From Lumbricus terrestris (taxonomy: Eukaryota; Annelida; Clitellata; Crassiclitellata; Lumbricidae), in assembly GCA_949752735.1 (NCBI GenBank), contig OX457047.1, positions 41,812,945-41,876,944 on the forward strand: 64,000 bases of DNA, written 5' to 3'. The notes below the pieces were generated by a model, which did no database searches, was not told the DNA's origin, and was given only the letters and a program-made list of their open reading frames with translations. This document shows, one piece after another, positions 11,037 to 24,665 of the stretch. The position numbers were made by a program, and so were the translations under genes. Position 1 is the first letter of the stretch; every line of letters starts with the position of its first letter.

Positions 11037-11099
11037 ATTTTCGAGGGCAATGGCCTCTGTTGTCATAAGCCCTCGTCAAATCTGGATCCATCCATCCAG
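11037..11099 (-). repeat. GGATGGATCCAGA hairpin element
   Basis: Minus strand CTGGATGGATGGATCCAGAT, then TGACGAGGGCTTATGACAAC and AGAGGCCATTGCCCTCGAAA. This copy shows the GAGGGC/GCCCTC stem perfectly. Confidence 0.65.
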
Positions 11100-11177
11100 T
11101 ACAGTACACAATAATAACGCAAAAATAAAATAAAGAAAAACTCTTGCTTTCTTACAGTGCCAGATTACCAAGCGTGC

Positions 11178-11240
11178 ATGGATAATGGATGAGGGTGAAG
11201 CTAATGATCCTTGTTATAAGACATGCTGCTGTGACATTGG
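11178..11240 (-). repeat. Dispersed box element, diverged
   Basis: GGATGAGGGTGAAGCTAATGAT followed by CCTTGTTATAAGAC resembles the CGACACTAATGATC side of the dispersed family; the GGCTTGGGAC box is lost. Confidence 0.35.
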
Positions 11241-11690
11241 ACCGAAGCTATAATAATAATACCACTGTAACGCTCATCACGTCCTTTCTATTAATACTGC
11301 TCAGTTAATAGCCATCGCCATCTATCGAATGGAAGGTAGTAACACGAAGAATGCAGTTGGTATACACGCCGCGATCGATGCTTGACATGGTTGTCGAATG
11401 TGTTGTTGCGTGGACTTCAGAACTTTGAAATGAGGACGATAATAATATTATTATGTGTGATTTTGAATTACCCTAATAATAATAACACACAATTATAGTG
11501 TACACTGCGTGAGTGTGTGCTAATGTGCGTGTGTGCCTATGTGTGTGCCTGTGTGCGAGTGTGTGAGTGTATGTAGGTCATATTATGTATAATTTTATTA
11601 ATGTAAAAGTCTGTATAAATCTGGGTTTAGTGCACTGATATATAAATACATATATAAAAGACTTAGATATGCAAATATACGTGCGTCTAG

Positions 11691-11692
<2 letters not shown>

Positions 11693-11731
<39 letters not shown>

Positions 11732-12222
11732 ATAATATATAATAATACAATATATAACGTGCAATATATATATACATACAACAATATAATATATAACGTG
11801 CAGTACTATAGCTTCGCCGCTGTCATTGCTTCGCATTGCTCGATTTATGTGTCGCCCTATTCGCCCCATCGCAGTCGCTGATAAGATGCGAAATGGACCA
11901 ATGTTCGTTTTATTAATAAAAGCGGATAAAATGACGACGACGACGATGACTACGACGATGACAAACCCAGGCCACGACTCCTCCGTCAAATCACTGAAGC
12001 AGAGACGCCAATAAGCCATAAAGTCACCTCATATAATATAATAAACATAGCCTACGTATACCCCAAATTTATACTATAGGCCTATCTATAGATATAATAC
12101 AGTTACACACTTAATATATAATATATATACATATATATGTAATATATACTATATATATAATTATGATCCTGTTATGCGCTCAAATATTTATGTACATATC
12201 TGTCAGTTTTTGTAATTATGAG

Positions 12223-12319
<97 letters not shown>
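11693..12319. repeat. Two (TA)n microsatellites and intervening A/T-rich DNA
   Basis: (TA)n at about 11,693-11,726 and a long pure (TA)n at about 12,226-12,319. Between them 11,727-12,225 is low-complexity A/T DNA with a short GACGAC-rich patch at 11,930-11,965. No gene is supported. Confidence 0.85.
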
Positions 12320-12863
12320 TCCAGGCAGTATATATTATATTAAGGCAAAGGCTATGAGATATAAATAATGTGATATACGGAGATTGCAACACAACATAAT
12401 GGATCGATGCGGATTATTGGCTTGTTATCGTGGCTCTATATAAATATTTATGACTCATATGGGTTCATATATCTATACACCTAGACGTTTGCTGGTGTTT
12501 GTGTGTATGTGATTTTGCGTCTGCATGGGAGCGTGTATATGTACAGTGCATATAGTATGTATGTATGTGCAATTCTACGTAATCTTTTATGTCTATGTAA
12601 TATATATTATATATTGTGCAGTTCGCGGAATATGCATGATCCATTGATCAGATCAGTGCCTAGAATAACTGCATTGAACCAGTCTCCTGTGTTCTACGGG
12701 CGGCGTGGGCGTCCGTGGCGTGAGCCCGGTTCGATAATAATAATTCATTACGTGTATGCGAGGCAGAGACTCGAGCCTATTATACGGTCAAATGCGTTCC
12801 AATAATATCTACTGATATAAAATCTTGACCGTTCGTTCAGAGTGATTCCACATCTCGAGGTTC

Positions 12864-12939
12864 GGATGGATGGATCCGATTTGACCAGGGTCTATGACAA
12901 CACAGACCGTTACCCTGGACAGAAATTTGTTTGGCATAG
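12864..12939 (+). repeat. GGATGGATCCAGA hairpin element
   Basis: GGATGGATGGATCCGATTTG, then ACCAGGGTCTATGACAACAC and CCTGGACAGAAATTTGTTTG. The stem arms have changed together to CAGGGT/ACCCTG and still pair, which argues for a structural constraint or a recent inverted origin. Confidence 0.6.
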
Positions 12940-13819
12940 CCTACCACAGCACTTAGTTATCTCGAGGTTCAGTCTTCAGTAGCATCTTATATAGACCGGA
13001 GTCTCATCGTATACGCGGTGTTTTGCAGTCAGCAATGACAAGTCTCTGTTTATACTGAGCCCGTATACATGGGCAATAGGGGAACTCGACCGTCGCTCCT
13101 TGGAAAACTGTTTTTTAAACTATGCTGTGCATTGGCGGAAAGGCGATTCAGTTGTGTTCCTTAACAATAATTATTATACCTGTGTCTTATAATGGTATGC
13201 AAAGTTGTTGTTTAAAGTTCAATGCTGTTGATATCATTTTGGTTGCGTCTCGTTTATTCCTTAGGCAATCCGCCCTCTCGATTATTTCGTGTTTCACAAT
13301 AATATCTTATTTATAACATCATAAAATCTTTATTTAAAGGTGTCTAAAATAGTCAAAAATGGGAAATGACATTAAGTGTTTCACAATAGATAGTCATAGC
13401 CGAAGCACTTGAAATCGAACCTGGCTATCTTTTGCTTCTGTGCCGGTATCCACTGTTGGGTTTGCGACAATTACTTTTCTTTGCACTTACACACTGACGA
13501 TGCTGATAACACACGATGTGAAACTCAACAATTTACTCTTCGAGACACAGCTATAATTTGACAATTACCCATAATTATGTTATTCTTCATCTGAATTTGT
13601 AAGCTCCTGCTAAAAAATGTTACCGCGTGACCGATGCGTTTTGTCCATCCTGAAAAACACTCCTCTGCACGGGCGCCCATGGATGCCCTTGCGTCGTCAC
13701 GCGTAGATGTTTAGCCCACTGATTAATTAAACTCCAGTTCGCAAGACTCAACCCAGAACTATTTTATGGTGCTCTATATTGTGCTGCCCTATAGGCCTAT
13801 GTATATATATACTCCAAGG
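12940..13819. other. Intergenic stretch, no gene recognised
   Basis: A TTTAAAGGTGTCTAAAAT motif lies at 13,334. No coding region, RNA gene or repeat with clear borders was seen. Confidence 0.4.
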
Positions 13820-14011
13820 GCTCTGCTACGCATGGTGACCTGGTTGTCCCTATATGGCTCGAGCTGCCACAGTGCTGCACAGAAGCTTTGCTATGGTTCA
13901 CACGGGGTATATATGTCTTTCTGGAATAAGTTACTTATTAGCCTCCGCAATGAACTTCTTTGTCTTTCTTTGCCCCTTTCCCGTAAGCGTTTGAAAATCA
14001 TTCTCTTTTAA
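13820..14011 (+). pseudogene. L2-like LINE ORF2 C-terminal fragment (subfamily B)
   Basis: HGDLVVP near 13,832 and, after a frame change, SFWNKLLISLRNE followed by SRKRLKIILF, correspond to the GDxLVP, WNxLP and FRKRLKTILFD motifs that close ORF2 in the other LINE copies. It is cut just before the GRERL end and followed by AATTAATTAA sequence and the 14,041 TTCA array. Confidence 0.7.
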
Positions 14012-14040
14012 TTAATTAACCAATTAATTAATTAATCTCT

Positions 14041-14460
14041 TCATTCATTCATTCATTCATTCATTCATTCACTCATTCATTCACTCATTCATTCACTCAT
14101 TCATTAATTCATTCATGTATTCACTCATTCATTCACTCGTTCATTCATTCACTCATTCACTCATTCATTCATCCATTCATTCACTCATTCATTCACTCAT
14201 TCATTCATTCACTCATTCATTCACTCATTCATTCATTCATTCATTCATTCATTCATTCATTCACTCACTCACTCATTCACTCATTCATTCACTCATTCAT
14301 TCATTCATTCACTCATTCACTCATTCATTCATTCATTCACTCATTCATTCACTCATTCATTCATTCATTCATTCATTCATTCATTCATTCATTCATTCAT
14401 TCATTCATTCATTCATTCATTCATTCATTCATTCATTCATTCATTCATTCATTCATTCAT
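14041..14460. repeat. (TTCA)n microsatellite, 420 bp
   Basis: Mostly TTCA units with regularly scattered TCAC variants in the first 300 bp; the last 100 bp is pure. The 118-codon IHSF-type frame across it is a translation of the repeat and not a gene. Confidence 0.97.
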
Positions 14461-14478
14461 TGGGTAGTTAATTAATGT

Positions 14479-14530
14479 GAGCGTGCACCCTTGATTAGCT
14501 TGCCCACTGGTGGCGCTATAGAAATGTTGA
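14479..14530 (+). mobile_element. LINE-type 3' tail fragment (TTAGCTTG type)
   Basis: GAGCGTGCACCCTTGATTAG then GGTGGCGCTATAGAAAT resembles the GAATAAGCTGG-type tails at 33,150 and 34,959. Confidence 0.4.
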
Positions 14531-15002
14531 ATTCAAATTTCAATTGTACGGATGGAGTGCATTGTTAGTGTTGCAGGTCTACTTTTTCGTAATAATTATG
14601 AAAATATCGAGGCACATTATTGCCAATTCTGCGATATGGCGATCGCATCGTCGATTAATAGACTATAGGTTTTGCGTTATAACAGCAATCTCGATATAAC
14701 TAGAAGATGCAGTGTAGCAGGTGTAGTTTTAATATCATGCTAGTAATAATTGCTACTGTATGACCTGCTGATAATTCTATCAGTCAGAAATATTGTGTTA
14801 CATGCAGCGTTGTGCGATGGCGTCGGAAAGTTATTAAAAGCAGTTGGTCTAGCACACCTTTTCTAAAATTTATAATTCACTTATAAATATTGCTTAGGCC
14901 TCCCGTGTAAACATTGTGCATGCATCCCCTGGTAGTATTATAATAGGCAATGCTATACAACTCACTCTATGACTGATAGTGGTCATTTACTGTACAACAG
15001 CA

Positions 15003-15127
15003 AACTCCGCAAATACTCGTAGGCTACTATCATAGAAGCGCCAGCCCCACGCGTGGACAAAGGAGGAGGGCGACACTAATATAATTATCTTCGATATATG
15101 ACACACTGTCGTAAAACGGTAACTAAC
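15003..15127 (-). repeat. Dispersed GGCTTGGGAC-box element, diverged
   Basis: Minus strand: GTTTTACGACAGTGTGTC, AATTATATTAGTGTCGCCC, TCCTCCTTTGTCC, ending near GCGGAGTT. The central box has decayed to CACGCGTGGGGCTGGCGCTT. Confidence 0.55.
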
Positions 15128-15599
15128 TATACGGCAAGCATGTAACAATGGGATGCGTATAACACACGTTCGCGCACGCTCCAATTGCTCCATACACGAA
15201 CAGAGACAGCTATAATTACGTTTTGCCATTATACAGAATTTCCCGCATAGTTGTTGTTGTGCCTCGCATCACAGACGAGCAGCAGCAGCGGAATCTATCG
15301 ACGTTTTGCGTTCGTCCGCGCTGTAACTGGAGCGTGTAGACGCCGGGTCGTCAGTGGGTCCTGGATTCGAGTTCTTCCCTAGCTGCTGCGGCTATCGATC
15401 CGCGTGGACACACGGTGTGTCCGGCCTCATCAGAGATGCTCTGGCTATTGATGAACCGACGCGACAGAGAAAGAGCGCCCCAGTTCGATTTTACCATAAA
15501 TCACTCGGGATTGGCTGGTGGGTGGGGTGGGGTGGAGTGGGTTGGGGAGGGGGCAGCGGGATCTTTGAGAGGATGTCGCGTGCATGACAGATGGATAAA

Positions 15600-16070
<471 letters not shown>

Positions 16071-16386
16071 AAACCGACAGGGCAGTGATAGTATAATTGC
16101 GCATGAGTAGATTCTGTCATAAAGTATATGTACGCTATAATAGTATACAGACCAGGCCATTGCAAATGCGCCATACAAGTTGGCCACGACGCCGTTTTAA
16201 ATACAATCATCAATCAATACATAACGAAACGTGTATTGTGTATACAATACAATTATTATACATCATTCCATTCATAATTATCATTTGTCTTCATCATCAT
16301 GACCTCTCAGTGATGGGCAGCGACAAAGATAATAATAACGACGACAAAATGAAAATAATGATAATAAAAACGGTTGCAATAATAAC

Positions 16387-16926
<540 letters not shown>

Positions 16927-16984
16927 ACACATTTCTGTTCTTGGATTTTTGTTTTAAGCTTGAATGATGTTTCAATAAAGGTTG

Positions 16985-16988
16985 AAAT

Positions 16989-17049
<61 letters not shown>

Positions 17050-17113
17050 GTAATGGTAGTAGTAGTTCTGTAGTTTGGTAGTAGTAGTAGTGGTAGTAGT
17101 AGTAGTAGTAGTG

Positions 17114-17192
<79 letters not shown>

Positions 17193-17211
17193 CAGCAGCA
17201 GTAGCAGTAGC

Positions 17212-17308
<97 letters not shown>

Positions 17309-17309
17309 A
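16985..17309. repeat. (AAT)n followed by (AGT/AGC)n composite array
   Basis: (AAT)n at about 16,985-17,049, then (GTA)n with internal blocks of (GCA)n at 17,158-17,215, then pure (GTA)n to 17,309. Poly-Leu, poly-Thr and poly-Val frames across it are not genes. Confidence 0.97.
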
Positions 17310-17392
17310 TCTCACCTTGTCGGATGCATGAATTGAACATTGCCAACCTCACTATGACTTCATCTAAACCGGTTGCTTTTGGTCTGTAAATG

Positions 17393-17470
17393 TGGATGGA
17401 TGGATCCAGATTTGACGAGGGCCTATGACAACAGAGGCCGTTTCCGTCGAAAAAATATTTGTTTTGCATA
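17393..17470 (+). repeat. GGATGGATCCAGA hairpin element
   Basis: GGATGGATGGATCCAGATTT, GACGAGGGCCTATGACAACA, then TCGAAAAAATATTTGTTTTG. Its end overlaps the start of the first 1.08-kb tandem unit. Confidence 0.6.
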
Positions 17471-17901
17471 TTATAGCACTTAAGTCTGTAAAATGTACAT
17501 TTTAGTAATCTTAGTGAGACATTTGATTATTCCCAATAGATCACGGCATTTACATATTTAATCGGGAAACCAGATTTAAAGGTGTTTAAATAAAGCCGAT
17601 GAGTAATGAGTTCCAGTATTCAATGCTATTTAAGTTAAGTGTAAAAGATGTTTTTCATGGCGATCAAGCATGTTGTTATTCTGCGATGCATTCCATTATA
17701 GAGTTTGGTAGATCTCTAGTTTAACAATAATTAACTTTGACAATAAAGGTCGTTGATGTAGACTGATAGTTTGTTGGTTTACATGTATTACGGCTAATTC
17801 ATTTTCGGTGACTTTAGTCCATGTTGTCACTATACCCAGTTATTCACATGATTATTTTAAAAAGTCGGTTCGCACCAATTATGAACGCCTTGTTATATTT
17901 C

Positions 17902-18021
17902 ATGAATGAATGAATGAATGAATGAACGAACGAACGAATGAATGAACGAACGAACGAACGAACGAACGAACGAACGAACGAACGAACGAACGAACGAACG
18001 AACGAACGAATGAATGAATGA
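17902..18021. repeat. (GAAT)n/(GAAC)n tract of unit A
   Basis: GAAT units flank a core of pure GAAC units; the same architecture is in unit B at 18,982-19,093. Confidence 0.95.
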
Positions 18022-18981
18022 ACAGGCCTATATGATACTTGCAACATTATTTGGGGTACGGTAACGACTACACTTTAATAATATCGATATCAACGGATTT
18101 TAAGGTGTCTAATTTCTTGAAGACTATTCTTAACACACATTTCATTCTTAATTTCTTCATAATTATCAGTAAAAGAAATTCATAAACAAATTAATGTGAG
18201 ACGTGGTTTTGCTTAAAGAAGAGCAAAGATCACAAACAGTATTCTCACACAACCATATCACAATAGCATGACATTAAAGATTGACCAAAAACACTCAGCA
18301 TCAGTTTTAAATACATTGTCACATAATGAAATCGTTTATCTTTTTTCTCTTTTTTTAAAAATCATATTGCAATAGCATGATATTAAAAATGAACAAAAAA
18401 CGCATAATCAGTATTTTGAATACATAAATTGTCACATAAATGAATTCTTCTTTTATGTCCTATTTTGTTAAACTAAACAAATGTGCTTCTTAAAAATTTG
18501 CACTCTATTGATTCATCATATCTTTTATATTAAAAAAAATTTGTTTTGCATATTACAGCACTTAAGTCTGTAAAATGTAGATTTCAATAGTTTTAAAGAG
18601 AGTTTCAACTAGTCCAAAATGGATCACGGCATTTACATATTTCATCGGGAAACCAGATTTAAAGGTGTTTAAATAAGGCCGATGAGTAATGAATTTCAGT
18701 ATTAAAATTTATGCTATTTAAGTTAAGTGTAAAAGATGTTTTTCATAGCGATCAAGCATGTTATTATTCTGCGATGTATTCCATTAGGGTTTGGTATACT
18801 CTCTAGTTTAACAATAATTAACTTTGACAATAAAGGTCGTTGATGTAGACTGATAGTTTGTTGGTTTACATGTATTACGGCTAATTCATTTTCGGTGACT
18901 TTAGTCCATGTTGTCACTATACCCAGTTATTCACATGATTATTTTAAAAAGTCGGTTCGCACCAATTATGAACGCCTTGTT

Positions 18982-19093
18982 ATATTTCATGAATGAATGA
19001 ATGAATGAACGAACGAACGAATGAATGAACGAACGAACGAACGAACGAACGAACGAACGAACGAACGAACGAACGAACGAATGAATGAATGAA
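18982..19093. repeat. (GAAT)n/(GAAC)n tract of unit B
   Basis: Same layout as unit A with slightly fewer repeats, the main length difference between the two units. Confidence 0.95.
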
Positions 19094-20061
19094 CAGGCCT
19101 ATATGATACTTGCAACATTATTTGGGGTACGGTAACGACTACACTTTAATAATATCGATATCAACGGATTTTAAGGTGTCTAATTTCTTGAAGACTATTC
19201 TTAACACACATTTCATTCTTAATTTCTTCATAATTATCAGTAAAAGAAATTCATAAACAAATTAATGTGAGACGTGGTTTTGCTTAAAGAAGAGCAAAGA
19301 TCACAAACAGTATTCTCACACAACCATATCACAATAGCATGACATTAAAGATTGACCAAAAAACACTCAGCATCAGTTTTAAATACATTGTCACATAATG
19401 AAATCGTTTATCTTTTTTCTCTTTTTTTAAAAATCATATTGCAATAGCATGATATTAAAAATGAACAAAAAACGCATAATCAGTATTTTGAATACATAAA
19501 TTGTCACATAAATGAATTCTTCTTTTATGTCCTATTTTGTTAAACTAAACAAATGTGCTTCTTAAAAATTTGCACTCTATTGATTCATCATATCTTTTAT
19601 ATTAAAAAAAATTTGTTTTGCATATTACAGCACTTAAGTCTGTAAAATGTAGATTTCAATAGTTTTAAAGAGAGTTTCAACTAGTCCAAAATGGATCACG
19701 GCATTTACATATTTCATCGGGAAACCAGATTTAAAGGTGTTTAAATAAGGCCGATGAGTAATGAATTTCAGTATTAAAATTTATGCTATTTAAGTTAAGT
19801 GTAAAAGATGTTTTTCATAGCGATCAAGCATGTTATTATTCTGCGATGTATTCCATTAGGGTTTGGTATACTCTCTAGTTTAACAATAATTAACTTTGAC
19901 AATAAAGGCCGTTGTGATAGACTGATATTTTGTTGGTTTACATGTATTACGGCTAATTCATTTTCGGTGACTCTAGTCTATGTTGTCACTCCCCAGTTAT
20001 TCACATGATTATTTTAAAAATTCGGTTCGCACCAATTTTGAACGCCTTGTTATATTTCATG

Positions 20062-20440
20062 AATGAATAAATGAATGAGAGAATGAATGAGTGAATGAAT
20101 GAGTGAATGAATAAACGGATGAGTGAATGAATGAGTGAATGAATGAATGCATGAATGAATGCATGAATGAATGAATGAATGAATGAATGAATGAATGAAT
20201 GAATGAATGAGTGAGTGAATGAATGAGTGAATGAATGCATGAATGAGTGAATGAATAAATGGATGAGTGAATGAATGAGTGAATGAATGAATGCATGAAT
20301 GAATGAGTGAATGAATGAATGCATGAATGAATGAATGAATGAATAAATAAATAAATGAATGAACGAACGAATGAATGAATGAATGAATGTATGAATGAGT
20401 GAGTGAATGAATGAATGAATGGATAAATTAATGAATTCAC
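20062..20440. repeat. Expanded (GAAT)n tract of unit C
   Basis: About 380 bp of GAAT with GAGT, GCAT and AAAT variants. The GAAC core of units A and B is almost absent. Poly(IHSF) frames on the minus strand are artefacts. Confidence 0.95.
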
Positions 20441-21525
20441 AGTAACCTATCGACATTGGTCCGCAATAATGTATTGAATTTTTTCCCCCAATATTTAGCG
20501 TAGTCATAATGACGTCAAAGGCCTTTGACGACAAATGAAATTATGTACAGTACAGTGAAAACGATAAATTATATACAGTTCTACATTATTCATTCATCAA
20601 AATGCATTGAAATCTGTGTTTTATTCTCCAAGGTTCAACGTCGTCGCATGACATCAAGGGCCGTTGACGACAATATACAGCATATACAGTGTAGTAAAAA
20701 TGAATTAATTATTGTCCAATACACACCATAATGTGACCGCCTATACCAAAACTAGGCTCTTGTCGGTAACGCTAATTTACGAGCAACAAGCCAAAAACTT
20801 AAAATTTTGACCCCTACATGCAAATTTCGTTTCAATCAAAATCACGCGTTAAAATATCTCTACAACATCATAAGTATAAAATATACCCGTAAAATTAATT
20901 GTTTTTCGTAGAAAATCGTGAGTTTTAACGAGCATCGTGTAAAACAATATTTGCGTAAACACGATTTTGACCAGTTTTCAATGGGTAGCATTTAGAGTTC
21001 CCTCGTGGGAAACCATAAATATTATAAATGCCTAGAAAGGCCAAGATCTGCTCTACATAACGAAACAATCTTCGGGATTGGGAGAAAATAAATTAACCTA
21101 GAACGGATGAATAATTAGGGACCATCAAACAGCCTTCGCGTTGCCAAGCGCATGACGTGACGGCTTGCGAACGCGTTTTCTCCAAATGTTGCTTTTGTCA
21201 CCGCTAAACTTTAAAAGCGCACAACTCCCGTTAGGAACATCATAAATAAATAAATAATATGTCATTTGAAAGGTCTCATATTGGGGAATCTTGTGGGGGA
21301 ATAAAATAAATTTTTATTTCCGCCGACAAAAGCCTACTATTGCCGTGGTGGGTCACAGTTTAACTTTGCATTAACATAACATTCCAATATCATAAGTGTT
21401 CATTACTTAACAGCAAAAAGTTTAAGAGTTAATAACATCAATTATACAAGTTATGTTAAATATTTTGCTTTTGCAAATTCATTAGTATTCTGCGGTAATT
21501 GCCACATATAAGAAATGTCACAAAC
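20441..21525. other. Non-coding insert between the two parts of unit C
   Basis: It holds two related short blocks, ATGACGTCAAAGGCCTTTGACGACAA at 20,509 and GACATCAAGGGCCGTTGACGACAA at 20,650, which resemble a reversed block near 6,346. The rest is A/T-rich without a recognisable gene. Confidence 0.45.
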
Positions 21526-21950
21526 TTTTCTTGAAGACTTTTTCTTAATACACATTTCATTCTTAATTTCTTCATAATTACCAGTAAAAGAAATTCATAA
21601 ACAAATTGATATGAGACGTGGTTTTGCTTAAACAAGAGCAAAGATCACAGACAATATTCTAACATAATTATATCACAATAACATGACAATCAATATTGAC
21701 AAAAAAACACTCAGCATCAGTTTTGATTACATTGTCACATAATGAAATCTTTTCTCTTTTTTCTCTTTTTTCTTTTTTAAATCATACTGCAATAGCATGA
21801 TATTCAAAAAGAAAAAAAACTCAGCATCAGTTTTTGAATACATTGTCACATAAATGAAATCTTCTTTTATGTCCTATTTTGTTACACTAAACAACTGTTC
21901 TTCAAAAATTGTACTCTATTGATTCATCATGTCTTCTATATTAATTCATT
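21526..21950 (+). repeat. Displaced 3' half of the 1.08-kb unit
   Basis: CTTCATAATTACCAGTAAAAG through TTGATTCATCATGTCTTCTA follows units A and B (18,155-18,530 and 19,225-19,600) in order, with many substitutions and small indels. Confidence 0.75.
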
Positions 21951-22821
21951 CATTCATTCATTCTGAGAATTTATTTAACGCTTCTTCAAGATAGCTACTC
22001 TGCACTAACTAGCCGAAATGATGTCATGGTCATAGCGAGCGAAAAAATAACAGCAAGTTACAAAAACAAAACACAAGAAGCTGAAAGAGGCACCAGTGGC
22101 GAGCTCTCGGAAACACGTAGAGTTAACCATCGGATTCCAGTAGAGACAGCTGGTAGATGGCGTGGTTGATCAGAGTCTCTGGCAGGTGGTAGATGACGCC
22201 CGTCCGACTAATCGTCGAGGCTCAAGCAAGGATGCGTGTAGAAGAAAGGTAGTCGTCGCTTGTCGGTCGGTAGTTGGAAGCGCCGCCGGAGACAACAGTC
22301 GAGGTCACTCCACTGATCCGTGTGAGCCGTCCTTCGATAAGATACAAACAGTGGCTATAGCAACGACATAGGCCTACACGCACGGCGTATGGTACGACTC
22401 TGATGTGCTGCATGTGCATCATAGGGATGGTCTCTGATGCAGTCACGTGGCCAAGGCGACTTGCAACAAAAAATCCATCTAACCTGCGTAAAATCCTTGA
22501 GAAATACAACGAAAAGTTGAGTACGCGGGTCTAGAAGCAGTAGACTCCAACTTGACTGAAATAACTGAAAATTCTGCTTTATGATGAAATAGTCTGTCGA
22601 AATGACAAACGTGGCCGAAGACATGCGCAGACTCGCAATCATCTCATATATCACCAAAGACTTGAAATCGGTGCAAATGTGATATACTTTTAAGGGAAGA
22701 ATTAGATTTTTTAAAAGGTGTTCAATTAGAGGTCTAAATATTGTAATAGAAGATGTAAATGTACATGTTTTTGAAACTTTCATCAACCGTTGTATTGTAT
22801 TGTATTAATAAAAATTATGTA
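21951..22821. other. Intergenic stretch, no gene recognised
   Basis: A reverse LINE-type tail may start at 21,968 (GAATTTATTTAACGCTTCTT). AAAAGGTGTTCAATTAG at 22,713 is a member of the dispersed motif. The open frames of 69-143 codons look like chance. Confidence 0.4.
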
Positions 22822-22930
22822 GCTCCTCTCGTAGTGAGCACTAATCAGAGGCACTCCCAGTGCAAGAGAACAAGATAGAAAACAAGTGGTGTTGAGACAG
22901 CGAAAAGAGAGACACTTGGGCCACAGTTAA
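22822..22930 (-). mobile_element. LINE 3' tail fragment (subfamily C)
   Basis: GTAGCTCCTCTCGTAGTGAG, then CAGAGGCACTCCCAGTGCA matches the 3' block and upstream bases of the LINE fragment at 63,741, followed by the 22,977 (GA)n array. Confidence 0.55.
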
Positions 22931-22976
22931 TAAGGGCGAACACGTCGAAGGAGGCAGCCAGAGAGAGAAAGAGAGG

Positions 22977-22987
22977 GGGGAGAGAGA

Positions 22988-23068
<81 letters not shown>

Positions 23069-23090
23069 ACACACACACACACACACACAG
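22977..23090. repeat. (GA)n-(CA)n compound microsatellite
   Basis: (GA)n to about 23,064, then (CA)n to about 23,090. Confidence 0.97.
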
Positions 23091-23281
23091 AGACAGAGAG
23101 GGTCAAAGAGAGACACAGAAGCAAAGCTGGACAGTCGCGCACACGTCCTGAAACAGATACTCACAGAGGTTAAGGGAAGACGTGCATGTCTGTGGCGTTG
23201 TCAAATCAATAATACTTCAAATCCTTCGCGTTCTACGAGTCTAATGATCCGACCGCAGAGCATCAAAGTAGATTAACAGCT

Positions 23282-23445
23282 GCTGCATCCTCTTCCTCAT
23301 CCTCTTCCTCATCCTCTTCCTCATTCTCTTCATCCTTCTCTGCAGCCTTCTCTTCATACTTCTCTTCATCATCCTCTCTTCCGCTTTCTCTTACTCTTCA
23401 TCACCTTACTCCTCCTCTTCTACTACTCCTCTTCTTCCTCATTAT

Positions 23446-23478
<33 letters not shown>

Positions 23479-23675
23479 CTTCTTCTTCTTCTTCTTCTTC
23501 TTCTTCTTCTTCTTCTTCTTCTTCTTCTTCTTCTTCTTCTTCTTCTTCATCTTCTCCTCCTCCTCCTCCTTCTTCTCCTCCTCCTCCTCCTCCTCGTCCT
23601 CCTCGTCCTCCTCGTCCTCCTCCTCCTCGTCCTCCTCGTCCTCCTCCTCCTCCTCCTCCTCCTCCACCTCCTCCT
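23282..23675. repeat. CTT/CTC polypyrimidine array
   Basis: CTCTTCCTCAT repeats, pure (CTT)n at 23,450-23,548, then (CTC)n with CGT interruptions. This is about 390 bp of near-pure pyrimidine on one strand, a mirror-repeat sequence able to form triplex DNA. Confidence 0.95.
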
Positions 23676-24109
23676 GTTCCTTATGAGTCGCATCGTTGAA
23701 CTGAGTCTAATACTAGAGTACTGTAGTACTAGCCGATCACAAAGTTGCACACAATAATATTATTATAAGAACAAATAAAGATACGTATATGCGTGAGCAA
23801 AATAATAATAATCTTCATTTAATTTAAAAGTGACACAACGCAGATGATAACAATTCATAGAATGAACGAATAATGAAAATTTATTATAGGAGTCGAATTA
23901 AACTACTGGCAACCATGCAGGGCGTCCACGACGTTTTACCATTCATGTTATTTGCTGAATGGCAGGTTGAGCGGACTTTTGTGATGGTAGCAGTAAGCGA
24001 TACCGCATCTCTCCGCTTTTCATGTCCGAGTGTTTACGAATACCATATTATAACACCCATTGATTTTGAGACAGTTTGTAGATCTAATGATTGGTGACAA
24101 AGAATATTT

Positions 24110-24340
24110 TGTGGGGCGCGGTGGTGTAGTGGTTGCGTCGTTGCCTTGAAGCCGGAAGGTTCGAGGTTCGAATCCACCTCGCCGCGTAAGGACCTTGGGC
24201 AAGTTCTTCACTCACAATTGCTCAGCGCTTCGGCGTGAAACTCCGATGCAGTGCCGCTCTGCATTCGGGAGCGCCTCTGAGTAGCGAGAGCTTGAAGGGG
24301 CGCTATAACAAGTGCACATACAAACAAACAAAAACAAACA
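24110..24340 (+). mobile_element. tRNA-headed SINE, full length
   Basis: This is the best preserved copy of the family: GGGGCGCGGTGGTGTAGTGG, a TTGCCTTGAAGCC region where a tRNA anticodon arm would lie, GGTTCGAGGTTCGAATCC (B box), CCTTGGGCAAGTTCTTCAC, TCGGGAGCGCCTCTGAGTAG, GAAGGGGCGCTATAACAAG, and a tail of ACAAACAAACAAAAACAAAC. The short A-rich tail fits LINE-mediated insertion. Confidence 0.9.
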
Positions 24341-24665
24341 GACATGATAGGACGTCCACTCTATAGCGAGGCGACTATTATACTCACGGTACATAATTAT
24401 TATTATAATGCCACGTAAATGCATTAGTATAGGTTTCCTTGAAAAGTTCAGAGCTACACTCACGACCATAATATTATAGGACAGAACATCGACAGTACTG
24501 AGCACCTTACTTTTTAAGTGAAGGACTGACTCACGGTCCTTATAATATAGTAGTCGTTTTAGCTGCGGACTGCATGCTCTGTCCATTTGTGGATAGAATG
24601 GATAGAAATTTTAACGACTTCTCGTGACAATCTGTTTGACGACACTCTGAGTGTCTTGCTGAGAT

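Larger units (their letters stand above)
17459..21950. repeat. Tandem array of about 1.08-kb units (three copies, last one split)
   Basis: Unit A 17,459-18,540, unit B 18,541-19,612 and unit C from 19,613 all begin TTGTTTTGCATATTA-AGCACTTAAG. Each holds a TTTAAAGGTGTTTAAATA motif about 120 bp in, then ATGTTTTTCATGGCGATCAA-like sequence and a GAAT/GAAC tetranucleotide tract. A and B agree closely after their first 100 bp; B and C agree closely in their first 470 bp. Unit C departs after its GAAT tract. Its matching second half reappears, diverged, at 21,526-21,950. No frame longer than about 66 codons is shared. Confidence 0.85.

Noticed and set aside
14115..14471. 118-codon IHSFIHS frame, and similar frames at 1,773, 17,844, 20,001 and 46,114
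   Set aside because: TTCA/GAAT tetranucleotides are open in several frames; the frame order I-H-S-F simply mirrors the repeat.
22355..22786. 143-codon minus-strand frame
   Set aside because: No domain, no splice logic and overlaps another frame; likely chance.
24110..24180. tRNA gene
   Set aside because: It is the head of a SINE present in many copies with the LINE 3' block.
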